DNA of 64,000 bases from Paraburkholderia youngii (GTDB taxonomy: Bacteria; Pseudomonadota; Gammaproteobacteria; Burkholderiales; Burkholderiaceae), in contig NZ_JAALDK010000001.1 in NCBI RefSeq assembly GCF_013366925.1, positions 806,001-870,000 on the forward strand, given 5' to 3'. This document shows, in pieces, positions 19,501-27,885 of this stretch; the stretch's first letter is position 1, and the number at the start of each line of letters is the position of its first letter. The notes beneath the pieces are model-generated. The model saw only the letters and a program-made list of their open reading frames with translations, had not been told where the DNA came from and did not search any database. A program made the translations under genes and the position numbers.

Positions 19501-22500
19501 ACAGCGTGACGATGGGTGACACGGTGGTGAACAACGACGGCCTGACCATCAAGAACGGCCCGAGCATCACCACGGGTGGCATCGACGCGGGCGGCAGGAA
19601 GATCATCAACGTGGCGGCGGGTGTGGACGCTGGCGACGCGGTGAACAAGGAGCAGCTCGACGAGGTCGGCAAGACGGCCAGCGCAGGCTGGAACGTGAGC
19701 GCGCAGGGCGCGAACGCGACGAACGTGGCGCCGGGCAGCACGGTCGACCTGAAGAACACCGATGGCAACCTCGCGGTGAGCAAGAGCACGACCGGCAACG
19801 ACGTGAACTTCGATCTGGCACGCGACGTGAAGGTCGACAGCGTGACGATGGGTGACACGGTGGTGAACAACGACGGCCTGACCATCAAGAACGGCCCGAG
19901 CATCACCACGGGCGGCATCGACGCGGGCGGCAGCAAGATCATCAACGTGGCGGCGGGTGTCGACGCTGGCGACGCGGTGAACAAGGAGCAGCTCGACGAG
20001 GTCGGCAAGACGGCCAGCGCAGGCTGGAACGTGAGCGCGCAGGGCGCGAACGCGACGAACGTGGCGCCGGGCAGCACGGTCGACCTGAAGAACACCGATG
20101 GCAACCTCGCGGTGAGCAAGAGCACGGCCGGCAACGACGTGAACTTCGATCTGGCACGCGACCTGAAGGTCGACAGCGTGACGATGGGTGACACGGTGGT
20201 GAACAACGACGGCCTGACCATCAAGAACGGCCCGAGCATCACCACGGGTGGCATCGACGCGGGCGGCAGGAAGATCATCAACGTGGCGGCGGGTGTGGAC
20301 GCTGGCGACGCGGTGAACAAGGAGCAGCTCGACGAGGTCGGCAAGACGGCCAGCGCAGGCTGGAACGTGAGCGCGCAGGGCGCGAACGCGACGAACGTGG
20401 CGCCGGGCAGCACGGTCGACCTGAAGAACACCGATGGCAACCTCGCGGTGAGCAAGAGCACGGCCGGCAACGACGTGAACTTCGATCTGGCACGCGACCT
20501 GAAGGTCGACAGCGTGACGATGGGTGACACGGTGGTGAACAACGACGGCCTGACCATCAAGAACGGCCCGAGCATCACCACGGGTGGCATCGACGCGGGC
20601 GGCAGGAAGATCATCAACGTGGCGGAAGGTGTGAACCCGGGCGATGCGGTCAACATGGCGCAGCTGACCGAGACCAACACGAACGTGACGAACCTGGGCG
20701 ACCAGGTGACGACCATCGGCGACCAGGTGACGAGCATCGGCGAGCAGGTGACGAACGTGTACGAGAACGGTACGAAGTACTTCCATGCGAACTCGACGGG
20801 TGCAGATTCGTCGGCGCTGGGTGAGGATTCGGTGGCAATCGGTATGGGTGCTGTGTCGAACAACGCGAATGATGTGGCGCTGGGCGCAGGCTCGACGACG
20901 TCTGCGGCGGTCGGCACGAGCGGCGCGACCATCGGCGGGACGGCATATGCGTTCGCCGGTGCCAACCCGTCGAGCACGGTGAGCGTGGGCAGCGTGGGTA
21001 ACGAGCGCACGATCACGAACGTGGCCGCCGGTCGCCTGAGCGCGACGAGCACGGACGCGGTGAATGGCTCGCAGCTGTACGCGACGAACCAGCAGGTGGA
21101 CCAGCTGAGCGAGGACATCAGGAATGGTGCGGGCAGCGGGACGGATCCGCTGGCGGTGCATTACGACGACTCGTCGAAGGGCGCGATCACGCTGGGCGAC
21201 GGCATCCATGGCACGAAGGTCACGAACGTGGCCGAAGGCGAGCTGTCGTCGGCGAGCACGGACGCGGTGAATGGCTCGCAGCTGTACGTCACGAACCAGC
21301 AGGTGGACCAGAACACGAAGTCGATCACCAACCTGGGTGACCAGGTGACGAACTTGTACGAGAACGGCACGAAGTACTTCCATGCGAACTCGACGGGTGC
21401 AGATTCGTCTGCGCTGGGTGAGGATTCGGTGGCAATCGGTATGGGTGCGGTGTCGAACAACGCAAATGATGTGGCGCTGGGCGCAGGCTCGACGACGTCT
21501 GCCGCGGTGGGCACGAGCGGCGCGACCATTGGCGGGACGGAATATGCGTTCGCCGGTGCCAACCCGACGAGCACGGTGAGCGTGGGCAGCGACGGTAGCG
21601 AACGCACGATCACGAACGTGGCCGCCGGTCGCCTGAGCGCGACGAGCACGGACGCGGTGAACGGCTCGCAGTTGTATGCAACGAATCAGGCACTGGACCA
21701 GATCGGTAGCAATATGACCAACCTGGATCTAGGCGTGGTCAAGTACGACATCAACACCGATGGCACGGTGAACTACAACAGCGTGACGCTGGGTGGCGGC
21801 CGGTCGTCTAGTCCAGTGGTGCTGACCAACGTTGCCGCTGGATCGTCAACGTACGACGCTGTGAACTACGGTCAGTTGCAAGCGCTGCAGAACGAGGTGA
21901 GCAATGTCAACAGCCGAGTCACCAACATTGAGAACAACGGTGGCTCGGGAGGCAACGGTGGATCGGGCAGCAACCCGTACTTCAACGCAACGGATACCTC
22001 GTCGGATGATAGTGCCGTTGTCAACGTTGCGGCGCCGGGTACGGGTGCGGGCAGCACCACGGCTGGTTCCGGTGCGGTGGCTACGGGTGACAACGGTACA
22101 GCAGTCGGTTCGAACGCCAACGCCTCGGACAGTGCAGTGGCAATAGGCTCAGGCGCCGCGGCATCCTCTGGTGCGGTTGCAGTCGGTCAGGGTGCGCAAG
22201 CCACGGCTTCCAGCTCGGTTGCCTTGGGTCAGCATTCGGTTGCTGATCGGGAGAACACGGTCTCTGTGGGCTCCGCTGGGAGACAGCGTCAGGTCACCAA
22301 CGTCGCGGCTGGCTCACAAGCAACCGATGCCGTCAACGTCTCGCAGCTGACGACCGTGGTTGATGGTCTGGGCGGCGGCGCCAGCATCGATCCGACGACC
22401 GGTGCGGTGACCGGACCGTCGTATCAGCTCTCAGGTGGCACATACTCGAACGTGGGTGATGCCCTGTCGGGCCTCGACGACCGCATGAACGCTGCAGACC

Positions 22501-22748
22501 AGGCGATCAACGATGTGGCTAGGGGCGCTTACTCGGGTATTGCGGCGGCCACTGCGCTGACGATGATTCCGGACGTCGATAAGGACAAGACGCTGTCGAT
22601 CGGTATTGGTGGCGGGACCTATAAGGGCTATCAGGCTGTCGCGATCGGTGGTACGGCTCGCATCACGCAAAACATCAAGATGAAAGCGGGTGTTGGCTTG
22701 TCCAGCGGTGGAACGACTGTCGGGGTGGGCGCCTCGTACCAGTGGTAA
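16569..22748 (+). CDS. Trimeric autotransporter adhesin (YadA/Hia type)
   Basis: This giant surface adhesin (about 2060 residues) follows the type Vc plan. It starts MNKSYKSVWNESRGTWVATSE, an extended signal peptide region, cleaved near SAQA (about residue 55). A YadA-like head of short S-x-A-x-G repeats spans about residues 80-290. Nine near-identical 112-residue stalk/head units follow, then two copies of a block starting YENGTKYFHANSTGADSSALG. A coiled-coil stalk and a C-terminal beta-barrel anchor end in the aromatic GASYQW. ATG 16569 is used because it begins the extended signal peptide and follows GAAAGGATT; upstream in-frame codons add little. The product should trimerise in the outer membrane and bind host or abiotic surfaces. 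The next gene encodes an OmpA-like lipoprotein, as often seen for such adhesins. Confidence 0.95.
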   Translation: MNKSYKSVWNESRGTWVATSELTTSRGKRSKSSAIASVAAALFVVGQGLVGSAQAETAHYAAGEGAVAGVEKLWVHPCQVGECANPWEFANPNYPAPPNVSSTAVGSSAAAQLGGVALGDHAAAEAGFGVALGAYSLASGFRATAVGTSAVASGRDTTAVGLNALASADRSTVLGSWGVASGVDSMALGHKTTATGTDSVALGGEATSSGPEAIAAGYQAASTADLATSLGSRATSSAYGATALGAYATANGGAGTAVGTSAAASGDVSVALGAGAVATSANSVALGANSRTAQAVGTSGTNIRGTNYSFAGANPTSTVSVGSGGNERTITNVAAGRLSATSTDAVNGSQLYATNQAIEQISQASNAGWNVSAQGANATNVAPGSTVDLKNTDGNLAVSKSTAGNDVNFDLARDLKVDSVTMGDTVVNNDGLTIKNGPSITTGGIDAGGRKIINVAAGVDAGDAVNKEQLDEVGKTASAGWNVSAQGANATNVAPGSTVDLKNTDGNLAVSKSTTGNDVNFDLARDLKVDSVTMGDTVVNNDGLTIKNGPSITTGGIDAGGRKIINVAAGVDAGDAVNKEQLDEVGKTASAGWNVSAQGANATNVAPGSTVDLKNTDGNLAVSKSTAGNDVNFDLARDLKVDSVTMGDTVVNNDGLTIKNGPSITTGGIDAGGRKIINVAAGVDAGDAVNKEQLDEVGKTASAGWNVSAQGANATNVAPGGTVDLKNTDGNLAVSKSTAGNDVNFDLARDLKVDSVTMGDTVVNNDGLTIKNGPSITTGGIDAGGRKIINVAAGVDAGDAVNKEQLDEVGKTASAGWNVSAQGANATNVAPGGTVDLKNTDGNLAVSKGTAGNDVNFDLARDLKVDSVTMGDTVVNNDGLTIKNGPSITTGGIDAGGSKIINVAAGVDAGDAVNKEQLDEVGKTASAGWNVSAQGANATNVAPGSTVDLKNTDGNLAVSKSTAGNDVNFDLARDLKVDSVTMGDTVVNNDGLTIKNGPSITTGGIDAGGRKIINVAAGVDAGDAVNKEQLDEVGKTASAGWNVSAQGANATNVAPGSTVDLKNTDGNLAVSKSTTGNDVNFDLARDVKVDSVTMGDTVVNNDGLTIKNGPSITTGGIDAGGSKIINVAAGVDAGDAVNKEQLDEVGKTASAGWNVSAQGANATNVAPGSTVDLKNTDGNLAVSKSTAGNDVNFDLARDLKVDSVTMGDTVVNNDGLTIKNGPSITTGGIDAGGRKIINVAAGVDAGDAVNKEQLDEVGKTASAGWNVSAQGANATNVAPGSTVDLKNTDGNLAVSKSTAGNDVNFDLARDLKVDSVTMGDTVVNNDGLTIKNGPSITTGGIDAGGRKIINVAEGVNPGDAVNMAQLTETNTNVTNLGDQVTTIGDQVTSIGEQVTNVYENGTKYFHANSTGADSSALGEDSVAIGMGAVSNNANDVALGAGSTTSAAVGTSGATIGGTAYAFAGANPSSTVSVGSVGNERTITNVAAGRLSATSTDAVNGSQLYATNQQVDQLSEDIRNGAGSGTDPLAVHYDDSSKGAITLGDGIHGTKVTNVAEGELSSASTDAVNGSQLYVTNQQVDQNTKSITNLGDQVTNLYENGTKYFHANSTGADSSALGEDSVAIGMGAVSNNANDVALGAGSTTSAAVGTSGATIGGTEYAFAGANPTSTVSVGSDGSERTITNVAAGRLSATSTDAVNGSQLYATNQALDQIGSNMTNLDLGVVKYDINTDGTVNYNSVTLGGGRSSSPVVLTNVAAGSSTYDAVNYGQLQALQNEVSNVNSRVTNIENNGGSGGNGGSGSNPYFNATDTSSDDSAVVNVAAPGTGAGSTTAGSGAVATGDNGTAVGSNANASDSAVAIGSGAAASSGAVAVGQGAQATASSSVALGQHSVADRENTVSVGSAGRQRQVTNVAAGSQATDAVNVSQLTTVVDGLGGGASIDPTTGAVTGPSYQLSGGTYSNVGDALSGLDDRMNAADQAINDVARGAYSGIAAATALTMIPDVDKDKTLSIGIGGGTYKGYQAVAIGGTARITQNIKMKAGVGLSSGGTTVGVGASYQW
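17670..20693 (+). repeat. Nine tandem 336-bp repeats within the adhesin gene
   Basis: Units begin near 17670, 18006, 18342, 18678, 19014, 19350, 19686, 20022 and 20358. Each encodes 112 residues starting GWNVSAQGANATNVAPG. They differ at only a few codons, such as APGS/APGG, STA/STT/GTA and GGRK/GGSK. The ninth unit diverges after about 20620 (AEGVNPGDAVNMAQL). Such identity implies recent amplification or gene conversion. Confidence 0.95.
20757..21690 (+). repeat. Duplicated head block in the adhesin gene
   Basis: Two copies of a block of roughly 330 bp, starting near 20757 and 21357, encode TKYFHANSTGADSSALGEDS through DAVNGSQLYATNQ. They are about 600 bp apart, separated by a block starting DPLAVHYDDSSKGAITLGDG. 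Confidence 0.85.
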
Positions 22749-22758
22749 GCGTTTAGTA

Positions 22759-22778
22759 AGAGGGGGTACGCCCCCTCT
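22759..22778 (+). other. Stem-loop after the adhesin gene
   Basis: An 8-bp stem (agaggggg with ccccctct) closes a tacg loop 11 bases after the adhesin stop. It has no immediate T-tract, so it may stabilise the adhesin mRNA or attenuate read-through into the lipoprotein gene rather than terminate strongly. Confidence 0.5.
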
Positions 22779-22837
22779 CTCCTCCGCTTCGAATCAAACA
22801 ATTTTTTCTTCTTTCGCTTCAAGCGAATCTACAAAAC

Positions 22838-23590
22838 ATGAAAAAGCACTTTTCAGTTTATCCACGCCTGGCATTGCTGGGCTCAGTATTGGGGCTTGTG
22901 GCGGCATGTACGACGCAATCGGGCCCCACCTACAACGCACATGCAATCGTTGCTCCAGACCAGAAAGCGCCGACTTATCGCGTCGAGTGCGGTGGTCTGC
23001 TCGAAAGTTCACAAACCTGTTTCAAAGTGGCGGCCGAGATCTGCAAGGACAAGCCTGTCACGCTGGTGCAGGCCGTTGATGGAGTCAGGTCCGGTGTCAA
23101 TACGAAAGATCCGCGCGAGGTTACCTTCATGTGTGGTAAACCGGTTGAGGCGCAAGCTGTCCCCGCCCCGGTTCCCCAACCTCCATCTCAACCGAAACCC
23201 GAACCTCGACCTCAACCTCAGTCTCAGGAGCGCCGCCAGGTCCTGCTGCAGGGCGACGCGAATTTCGCCACGGATAGTGCCGTATTGAGTAGTGCGGCAA
23301 AGGCGAGTCTCGATAATTTCTTGCGCGTGAATGAGGGCATCAACTTCCGCCGTGTGACGATAATTGGTTACACGGATTCGACCGGCACACGAGCCCACAA
23401 CCAGAAATTGTCGGAAGCGCGTGCCCAGTCGGTCCTGCAATACCTGCGTAACCGCGGGTTGATGGCCCAGAGTTTCGTCGCCGAGGGCGCGGCCGCGGAT
23501 GATCCGGTCGCCTCGAATGCGACTGCTGAAGGACGCGCGCTCAATCGCCGCGTGGAAGTGCGCGTCGTAGCGTCTGGAGTCATCTCCTGA
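22838..23590 (+). CDS. OmpA-family outer-membrane lipoprotein
   Basis: This 250-residue protein has a lipoprotein signal ending LGLVAAC, with the lipidated Cys at residue 24. A middle domain with four Cys residues (ECGGLLESSQTCFKVAAEICKD through FMCGKP) is followed by a Pro-rich linker at about residues 108-130. The C-terminal OmpA-like peptidoglycan-binding domain contains ATDSAVLS, IIGYTDSTGTRAHNQKLSEARAQSV and NRRVEV. It should anchor the outer membrane to the cell wall. It sits 90 bases after the adhesin gene, in the same direction, and is closed by a strong terminator. It is therefore probably co-expressed with the adhesin and may support its export or stability. Confidence 0.9.
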   Translation: MKKHFSVYPRLALLGSVLGLVAACTTQSGPTYNAHAIVAPDQKAPTYRVECGGLLESSQTCFKVAAEICKDKPVTLVQAVDGVRSGVNTKDPREVTFMCGKPVEAQAVPAPVPQPPSQPKPEPRPQPQSQERRQVLLQGDANFATDSAVLSSAAKASLDNFLRVNEGINFRRVTIIGYTDSTGTRAHNQKLSEARAQSVLQYLRNRGLMAQSFVAEGAAADDPVASNATAEGRALNRRVEVRVVASGVIS

Positions 23591-23624
23591 TCGTCCCGTT
23601 CAGTTGATACTCCGCCGTCGCCGT

Positions 23625-23666
23625 AATGCCGTTCAGTCAAGTCACTGAACGGCATTTATTTTTTTC
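23625..23666 (+). terminator. Strong Rho-independent terminator
   Basis: A perfect 13-bp stem (23625-23637 with 23644-23656) and a 6-base loop are followed by seven T residues. It ends the adhesin-lipoprotein unit and separates it from the sensor kinase. Confidence 0.92.
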
Positions 23667-23799
23667 ATGAGACTTCTCGTGCGGACCTGCGCTCGTCGGT
23701 CCCTGCCTGAACGCGGCTCGAATGACTTCAAACGCGCAACGCCTCAGATTGGCCGTATGATGCTGAAATCATCTCCAAGGTCCCGGATGCGGGTCCGCC

Positions 23800-26700
23800 A
23801 TGCCATCAAAGAGCACAGATTCCACTGGACATGAGCGTGTGACTTACGCACTCAATGGCGATGCACACATTGATGAGCCGAGCAGGCTAAACCGATATCA
23901 GCGGGCGCTGGTCATGGGGGCGGGCATCGCCATCTCGTTTGTGCTGGTGCTGTTGACCGGCGTTGTGCTGCACTCGGCGGTCGCGGAATACATAGAGGAT
24001 CGCTACAGAGACTTCTCTCTACGCCAAACTCGCCTGCAACTGGAGTTCCTCGAGCGGGAAAGAACCTTGCGAGCCGCGATCCTGCATGAAGAATCGGGGT
24101 GGGGCACGCGACCACTTCCACCCGCGGCCCTCATCGACGAATTTGCCGCGCAGCATGGACAAGTCATTCTGCAGAGACACGCGAATTTTGACCCGGTGAT
24201 GATGCTCGGCGATGTTGGTCCGTCGCACCACGCATCGGATTTTGCACCGTATCTCGCGCTCGGCGTCGATTTTCATTATCGTGTTGGACCTTGGGCCAAG
24301 GTGCAGACCAATGCGGTGTCAGGCTATTTCTATTCACCGGACCGGCGCTTCGTCGGAATTCTTCCTGCACCGGCATCGGGCAACCCGGTCAAGCAAAGCG
24401 GCGCGATAGACGTCCACGAGCTTCTCGACCGCATTGCACCGGACCTCGGCGATCTGACAGACCCAACGGTGATCCAGCGGTTGCGAGAGGGCGAGGGTGC
24501 GACCTGGTTTGGGCCAGTCACAGATCCATTCGGCGACAAGCCCGCAATCCGGCTCGTCATGCCGGCTTTTAGCGAGGGCAAGATTTTCCTCGTCGCTGTC
24601 CGAAAGATCTACTTGGGTTCCATAATCGAAATACTTGCCGGGGGGCGCTACGATGAAGAATCGCTGCTGCTGGATTCCGCCGGCAACGTGATCCTCAGTA
24701 CAGCCACGCCGGGTAGCGACGCTACGCTGACGCAACGGATTCTCGAGTCTCGTCCGCAAGCGGCGGAGCGAACCGGGGAAAGCCGTCGCTATCGCAATCG
24801 ACTTTTCACGGCCAGTGCGGAAGTAACGAATTCTGGCTGGACCATCGTTTACGCATTCACATGGCGCACGATTCTGCGCGACTTGGGGCCGCGCCTCGCT
24901 GCGTACATTGCAGTCATGCTGCTGGTCCTGGGATTCATGTGGCTGCTTCTGTTGATGCTCGATCACAAGCTGTTCAAGCCCGACTACGAACGTTCGCAAC
25001 GAGTATTCGAAAGTGAAGCCTTGAATCGCGCGATGGTTGCCGCTGCGCCGTCCGGGTTCGCGCTGCTGTCTTTTGAACAGGGCGAAATTCTGTTGCAGAG
25101 CAACCTGATGCGTAGCTACGAACTGAACACGCATCCGGACGAACCACGCTTGCACGAGCGTTTGCTCGCTCTCTATGACCACAGCCCCGACGCTCCCGCG
25201 TGGCAGTCCGATCTGGAGATGCCGCTCAGGCTAGCCGATGGCCGGGTGGACGACCTGCTGGTGAGCATGGTGCGCACCAAATATCGCGGGAAAGACGTGT
25301 TGCTATGCAGTTTTTCCGACATCACGACGCTGAAGAACACCGAACGCAAGCTGGACGAGGCGCGTGCCGCGGCGGACGCCGCCAACGAGGCGAAGTCGGC
25401 GTTCCTCGCGATGATGAGCCACGAAATACGCACGCCGCTCAATGCCATTCTCGGCAACCTCGAGCTGCTCGGACGCTCGCCGTTGTCGCCGTTGCAGGAG
25501 GAGCGGGTAGGGGTTGTCACGTCGTCGTCCACTGCGTTGCTCGGCATCATCAACGACATCCTCGATTTTTCGAAGGTGGAGTCGGGGCAGATGACGCTCG
25601 AGTCGATCAGCTTCGATCTCGGTCAGGTGATTCGTGAGGTGGCCGCGATGTTCGAACCAGTCGCGCAGGCGAAGGGGCTCGAGTTCGACTGCGTGATAGA
25701 TGATGCGCTCGCGCCGCACTATCTCGGTGACCCGACGAGAATCCGCCAGATCGCGATCAATCTGGTCAGCAATGCGATCAAATTCACCGCCACGGGCGAT
25801 GTCCTACTGGAGGTCTACCTCAAGGACGACACGGCCGACGATTCTCCGATCGTGATCGGTGTCAGCGACACCGGCATCGGCATGACTCCGCAGCAGCAGG
25901 AGACGCTATTTCATGCTTTTACGCAGGCCGATTCGTCGATTGCGAGGCGCTACGGCGGAACAGGCCTCGGACTCGCGCTCTGTCTGCGCCTGACTGAATT
26001 GATGCATGGCACGATTCGGGTGAAGAGCGAGTTGAATGCCGGAAGCACCTTTGTCGTGACCTTGCCCATTCCGGTGAGTGCAGCCACCCCGGTCAGCGCC
26101 CCAGGGCATACCAAAGCCGAACCGAAGTCCACCGAGATCGACACACACGCCATCCACATCCTCGTCGTCGACGATCAGCTCGCCAATCGGGAGCTGCTTG
26201 TCGCTCAACTTGCCACGCTGGGATACGAGGCCGATATGGCCGAAAGTGGCGGTGCGGCGTTGCGGCGCTTCAACGAGCGCCACTTCGATCTGGTGATGAC
26301 CGACATCAATATGCCGGGGATGGACGGGTACGCGCTCGCGCGGTGCCTTCGTGCCCAAAGTTCGACGGTGCCGATCATCGCGATTACTGCGCACGTCGCG
26401 GCAGAAGTGCGCGCGCAATGCACGCAAGCGGGAATCGACGAGGTCCTGCTAAAACCTGTCCTGCTCGACACGATGGAAGCGACGGTGCGGCGGCTGGTCA
26501 ACGAGGCAGCCAGGCGTCCCGCGAACGACACCGTGGCGAGGCGCGACATTTCGCAAGGGCCATTGCCCGAGCACATCCACGCCGCGATGACTCAGGCGCT
26601 GAGGGATTCGCTTCGGGAACTGCATGCCGCCATTGAGCTTGGGGATATGAAAACGGTGCTCGCCCAGCTTCATGCGGTACGCGGATCTTTCGCGATGATT

Positions 26701-26841
26701 CAGGAACCCGAAGTGGCGAATGCTTGCGCACAGATGGAGCAGCACGCCAGAAATAACGACATTCCTGAGGTTAAGGAGGGGCTCAATCGTTTTGAGCCAC
26801 TCGCTTATTCGACGCTCGCGCGGCGCGTTATGAGCGTATAG
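23800..26841 (+). CDS. Hybrid sensor histidine kinase (BvgS/RcsC-like)
   Basis: This is a 1013-residue inner-membrane hybrid kinase. A membrane helix at about residues 37-58 and a second at 365-388 bracket a periplasmic sensor domain of about 300 residues. A PAS-like region follows, then a HisKA domain with SHEIRTPLN (His near 541), an HATPase domain (NLVSNAIKF, DTGIGM, GGTGLGLALC), a receiver with MTDINMPGMDG (Asp near 835) and a C-terminal HPt-like segment with LHAVRGSF (His near 956). It can thus run a four-step phosphorelay, but no response regulator with a DNA-binding output is adjacent, so the partner lies elsewhere. It is downstream of, but separated by a terminator from, the adhesin genes. 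Control of the adhesin is possible but unproven. Confidence 0.92.
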   Translation: MPSKSTDSTGHERVTYALNGDAHIDEPSRLNRYQRALVMGAGIAISFVLVLLTGVVLHSAVAEYIEDRYRDFSLRQTRLQLEFLERERTLRAAILHEESGWGTRPLPPAALIDEFAAQHGQVILQRHANFDPVMMLGDVGPSHHASDFAPYLALGVDFHYRVGPWAKVQTNAVSGYFYSPDRRFVGILPAPASGNPVKQSGAIDVHELLDRIAPDLGDLTDPTVIQRLREGEGATWFGPVTDPFGDKPAIRLVMPAFSEGKIFLVAVRKIYLGSIIEILAGGRYDEESLLLDSAGNVILSTATPGSDATLTQRILESRPQAAERTGESRRYRNRLFTASAEVTNSGWTIVYAFTWRTILRDLGPRLAAYIAVMLLVLGFMWLLLLMLDHKLFKPDYERSQRVFESEALNRAMVAAAPSGFALLSFEQGEILLQSNLMRSYELNTHPDEPRLHERLLALYDHSPDAPAWQSDLEMPLRLADGRVDDLLVSMVRTKYRGKDVLLCSFSDITTLKNTERKLDEARAAADAANEAKSAFLAMMSHEIRTPLNAILGNLELLGRSPLSPLQEERVGVVTSSSTALLGIINDILDFSKVESGQMTLESISFDLGQVIREVAAMFEPVAQAKGLEFDCVIDDALAPHYLGDPTRIRQIAINLVSNAIKFTATGDVLLEVYLKDDTADDSPIVIGVSDTGIGMTPQQQETLFHAFTQADSSIARRYGGTGLGLALCLRLTELMHGTIRVKSELNAGSTFVVTLPIPVSAATPVSAPGHTKAEPKSTEIDTHAIHILVVDDQLANRELLVAQLATLGYEADMAESGGAALRRFNERHFDLVMTDINMPGMDGYALARCLRAQSSTVPIIAITAHVAAEVRAQCTQAGIDEVLLKPVLLDTMEATVRRLVNEAARRPANDTVARRDISQGPLPEHIHAAMTQALRDSLRELHAAIELGDMKTVLAQLHAVRGSFAMIQEPEVANACAQMEQHARNNDIPEVKEGLNRFEPLAYSTLARRVMSV

Positions 26842-26955
26842 CCGGAGACGTGAGTTTTTGGCTTCAGCCATGAATCGGCGTCAGGAGAAGCAAGAACTGA
26901 GTGTCGACTTTCCTGCTTGCGCTCCCGGCGTTGGCCAAAATCTTCGATGCCCATT

Positions 26956-27744
26956 TCACCGACGCGCCACACTCGGCACCCGTCCAGTTTCCCCTTGATG
27001 CCCCAGCGCGCGCGACAGATTGCCCACCTCTCGCTTGAGCAACGCCGCGAAGTGCGCGACGCGCTCGTCGGTTACGCGCACGCTCGGCCCGAAGATGCAC
27101 ACCGAACCCGCCACCTGGTTCGCACCGTTGAAGAACGGCGCGGCCACCGCTACTGCGCCGGCGATCAGCTCGTGATGGCTGGTGCCGAAGCCCTTTGCGC
27201 GGACCGCATCGAGATCGGCGGCGAGCGCCGCGACGTCCTGATCCGGATCGGTCAGATACCGCCGCAGATCGTCCTCTGACAGCGGCATCTGCGAAAGAAT
27301 CGTGCGGCCGCTCGCGCCGAGCACGAGCTTCTCGCGATAGCCGACTCCGCGCCGGAAACTGAGCGGCTGCGGACTTTCCAGTTCGGCGACGCAAATCCGG
27401 TAGGTCCCCTCCGGCACGAACAACGCGACCGTCTCCGAGGTCGCTTCCCAAAGCTCGCGCAGCATCGGCTGCGCGAGCTGCGCGATCGTATTGTTCGCCA
27501 TCCAGGCGTGCGCGACTTGCGCGACCGAACTGCCGAGCCTGAAGCGCTGCGGCTCGCCCGACGACGCGAGAAAGCCGTTCTGTTCGAGCGTATTCAGCAG
27601 TCGGTACAGCGTCGGTCGGCTCAGGTCCACGCGGGTCAGCAACTCCGCGACGGTCAATTCCTTGTCCCCGGGTCGGAACGCCAGAAGAATTTCTAGCGCT
27701 CGTTCGACTGCGCGCACATTTTCGTGCGGCTTTTTTTCTTCCAT
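26956..27744 (-). CDS. IclR-family transcriptional regulator
   Basis: This 262-residue regulator has an N-terminal winged helix (ENVRAVERALEILLAF, then LSRPTLYRLLNTLEQNGFL) and an IclR effector domain (VAPFFNGANQVAGSVCIFGP; FGTSHHEL). The start is ATG 27744, which follows AAAGGAAATTT. The open frame continues far upstream only as a shadow of the oxygenase genes. It is divergent from the Rieske oxygenase gene. The 141-bp region between them contains a sigma-70 promoter overlapped by a 36-bp palindrome. It probably represses or activates the catabolic operon in response to the aromatic substrate or an intermediate. Confidence 0.93.
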   Translation of the reverse strand: MEEKKPHENVRAVERALEILLAFRPGDKELTVAELLTRVDLSRPTLYRLLNTLEQNGFLASSGEPQRFRLGSSVAQVAHAWMANNTIAQLAQPMLRELWEATSETVALFVPEGTYRICVAELESPQPLSFRRGVGYREKLVLGASGRTILSQMPLSEDDLRRYLTDPDQDVAALAADLDAVRAKGFGTSHHELIAGAVAVAAPFFNGANQVAGSVCIFGPSVRVTDERVAHFAALLKREVGNLSRALGHQGETGRVPSVARR

Positions 27745-27783
27745 TTGAAATTTCCTTTCCGCGACGGTCCGCGTCGATTGCAC

Positions 27784-27812
27784 ATTGTAGTGAAAGTCCC
27801 TATCGGCACGAA
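27784..27812 (-). promoter_or_regulatory. Candidate promoter of the IclR gene
   Basis: On the minus strand, TTCGTG (plus 27807-27812) and TACAAT (plus 27784-27789) are 17 bases apart, 40 bases before the start codon. The -10 is good and the -35 is weak. Confidence 0.45.
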
Positions 27813-27813
27813 C

Positions 27814-27841
27814 TTGACTCACATCAATCTGTCCGTACAAT
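27814..27841 (+). promoter_or_regulatory. Sigma-70 promoter of the oxygenase operon
   Basis: TTGACT (27814-27819) and TACAAT (27836-27841) are 16 bases apart, about 45 bases before the oxygenase start. The -10 element lies inside the left arm of the palindrome at 27831-27866, so a bound regulator would directly affect polymerase. Confidence 0.7.
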
Positions 27842-27866
27842 GAGACCACATTCTCATACAACGGAC
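27831..27866. promoter_or_regulatory. 36-bp palindrome, candidate IclR operator
   Basis: The arms GTCCGTacaATGAGA (27831-27845) and TCTCATacaACGGAC (27852-27866) match at 12 of 15 positions around a 6-base centre. The three mismatches are the same acathree-base spacer in each arm. It overlaps the -10 and start region of the oxygenase promoter, the expected site for the divergent IclR regulator. Confidence 0.7.
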
Positions 27867-27885
27867 AACCGGATTCGGAGGAATT

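Noticed and set aside
17415..21383. Very long open frames on the minus strand opposite the adhesin gene (1322 and 1209 codons)
   Set aside because: They are shadows of a GC-rich repeat array; they repeat with the same 336-bp period, have no start signals and resemble no protein.
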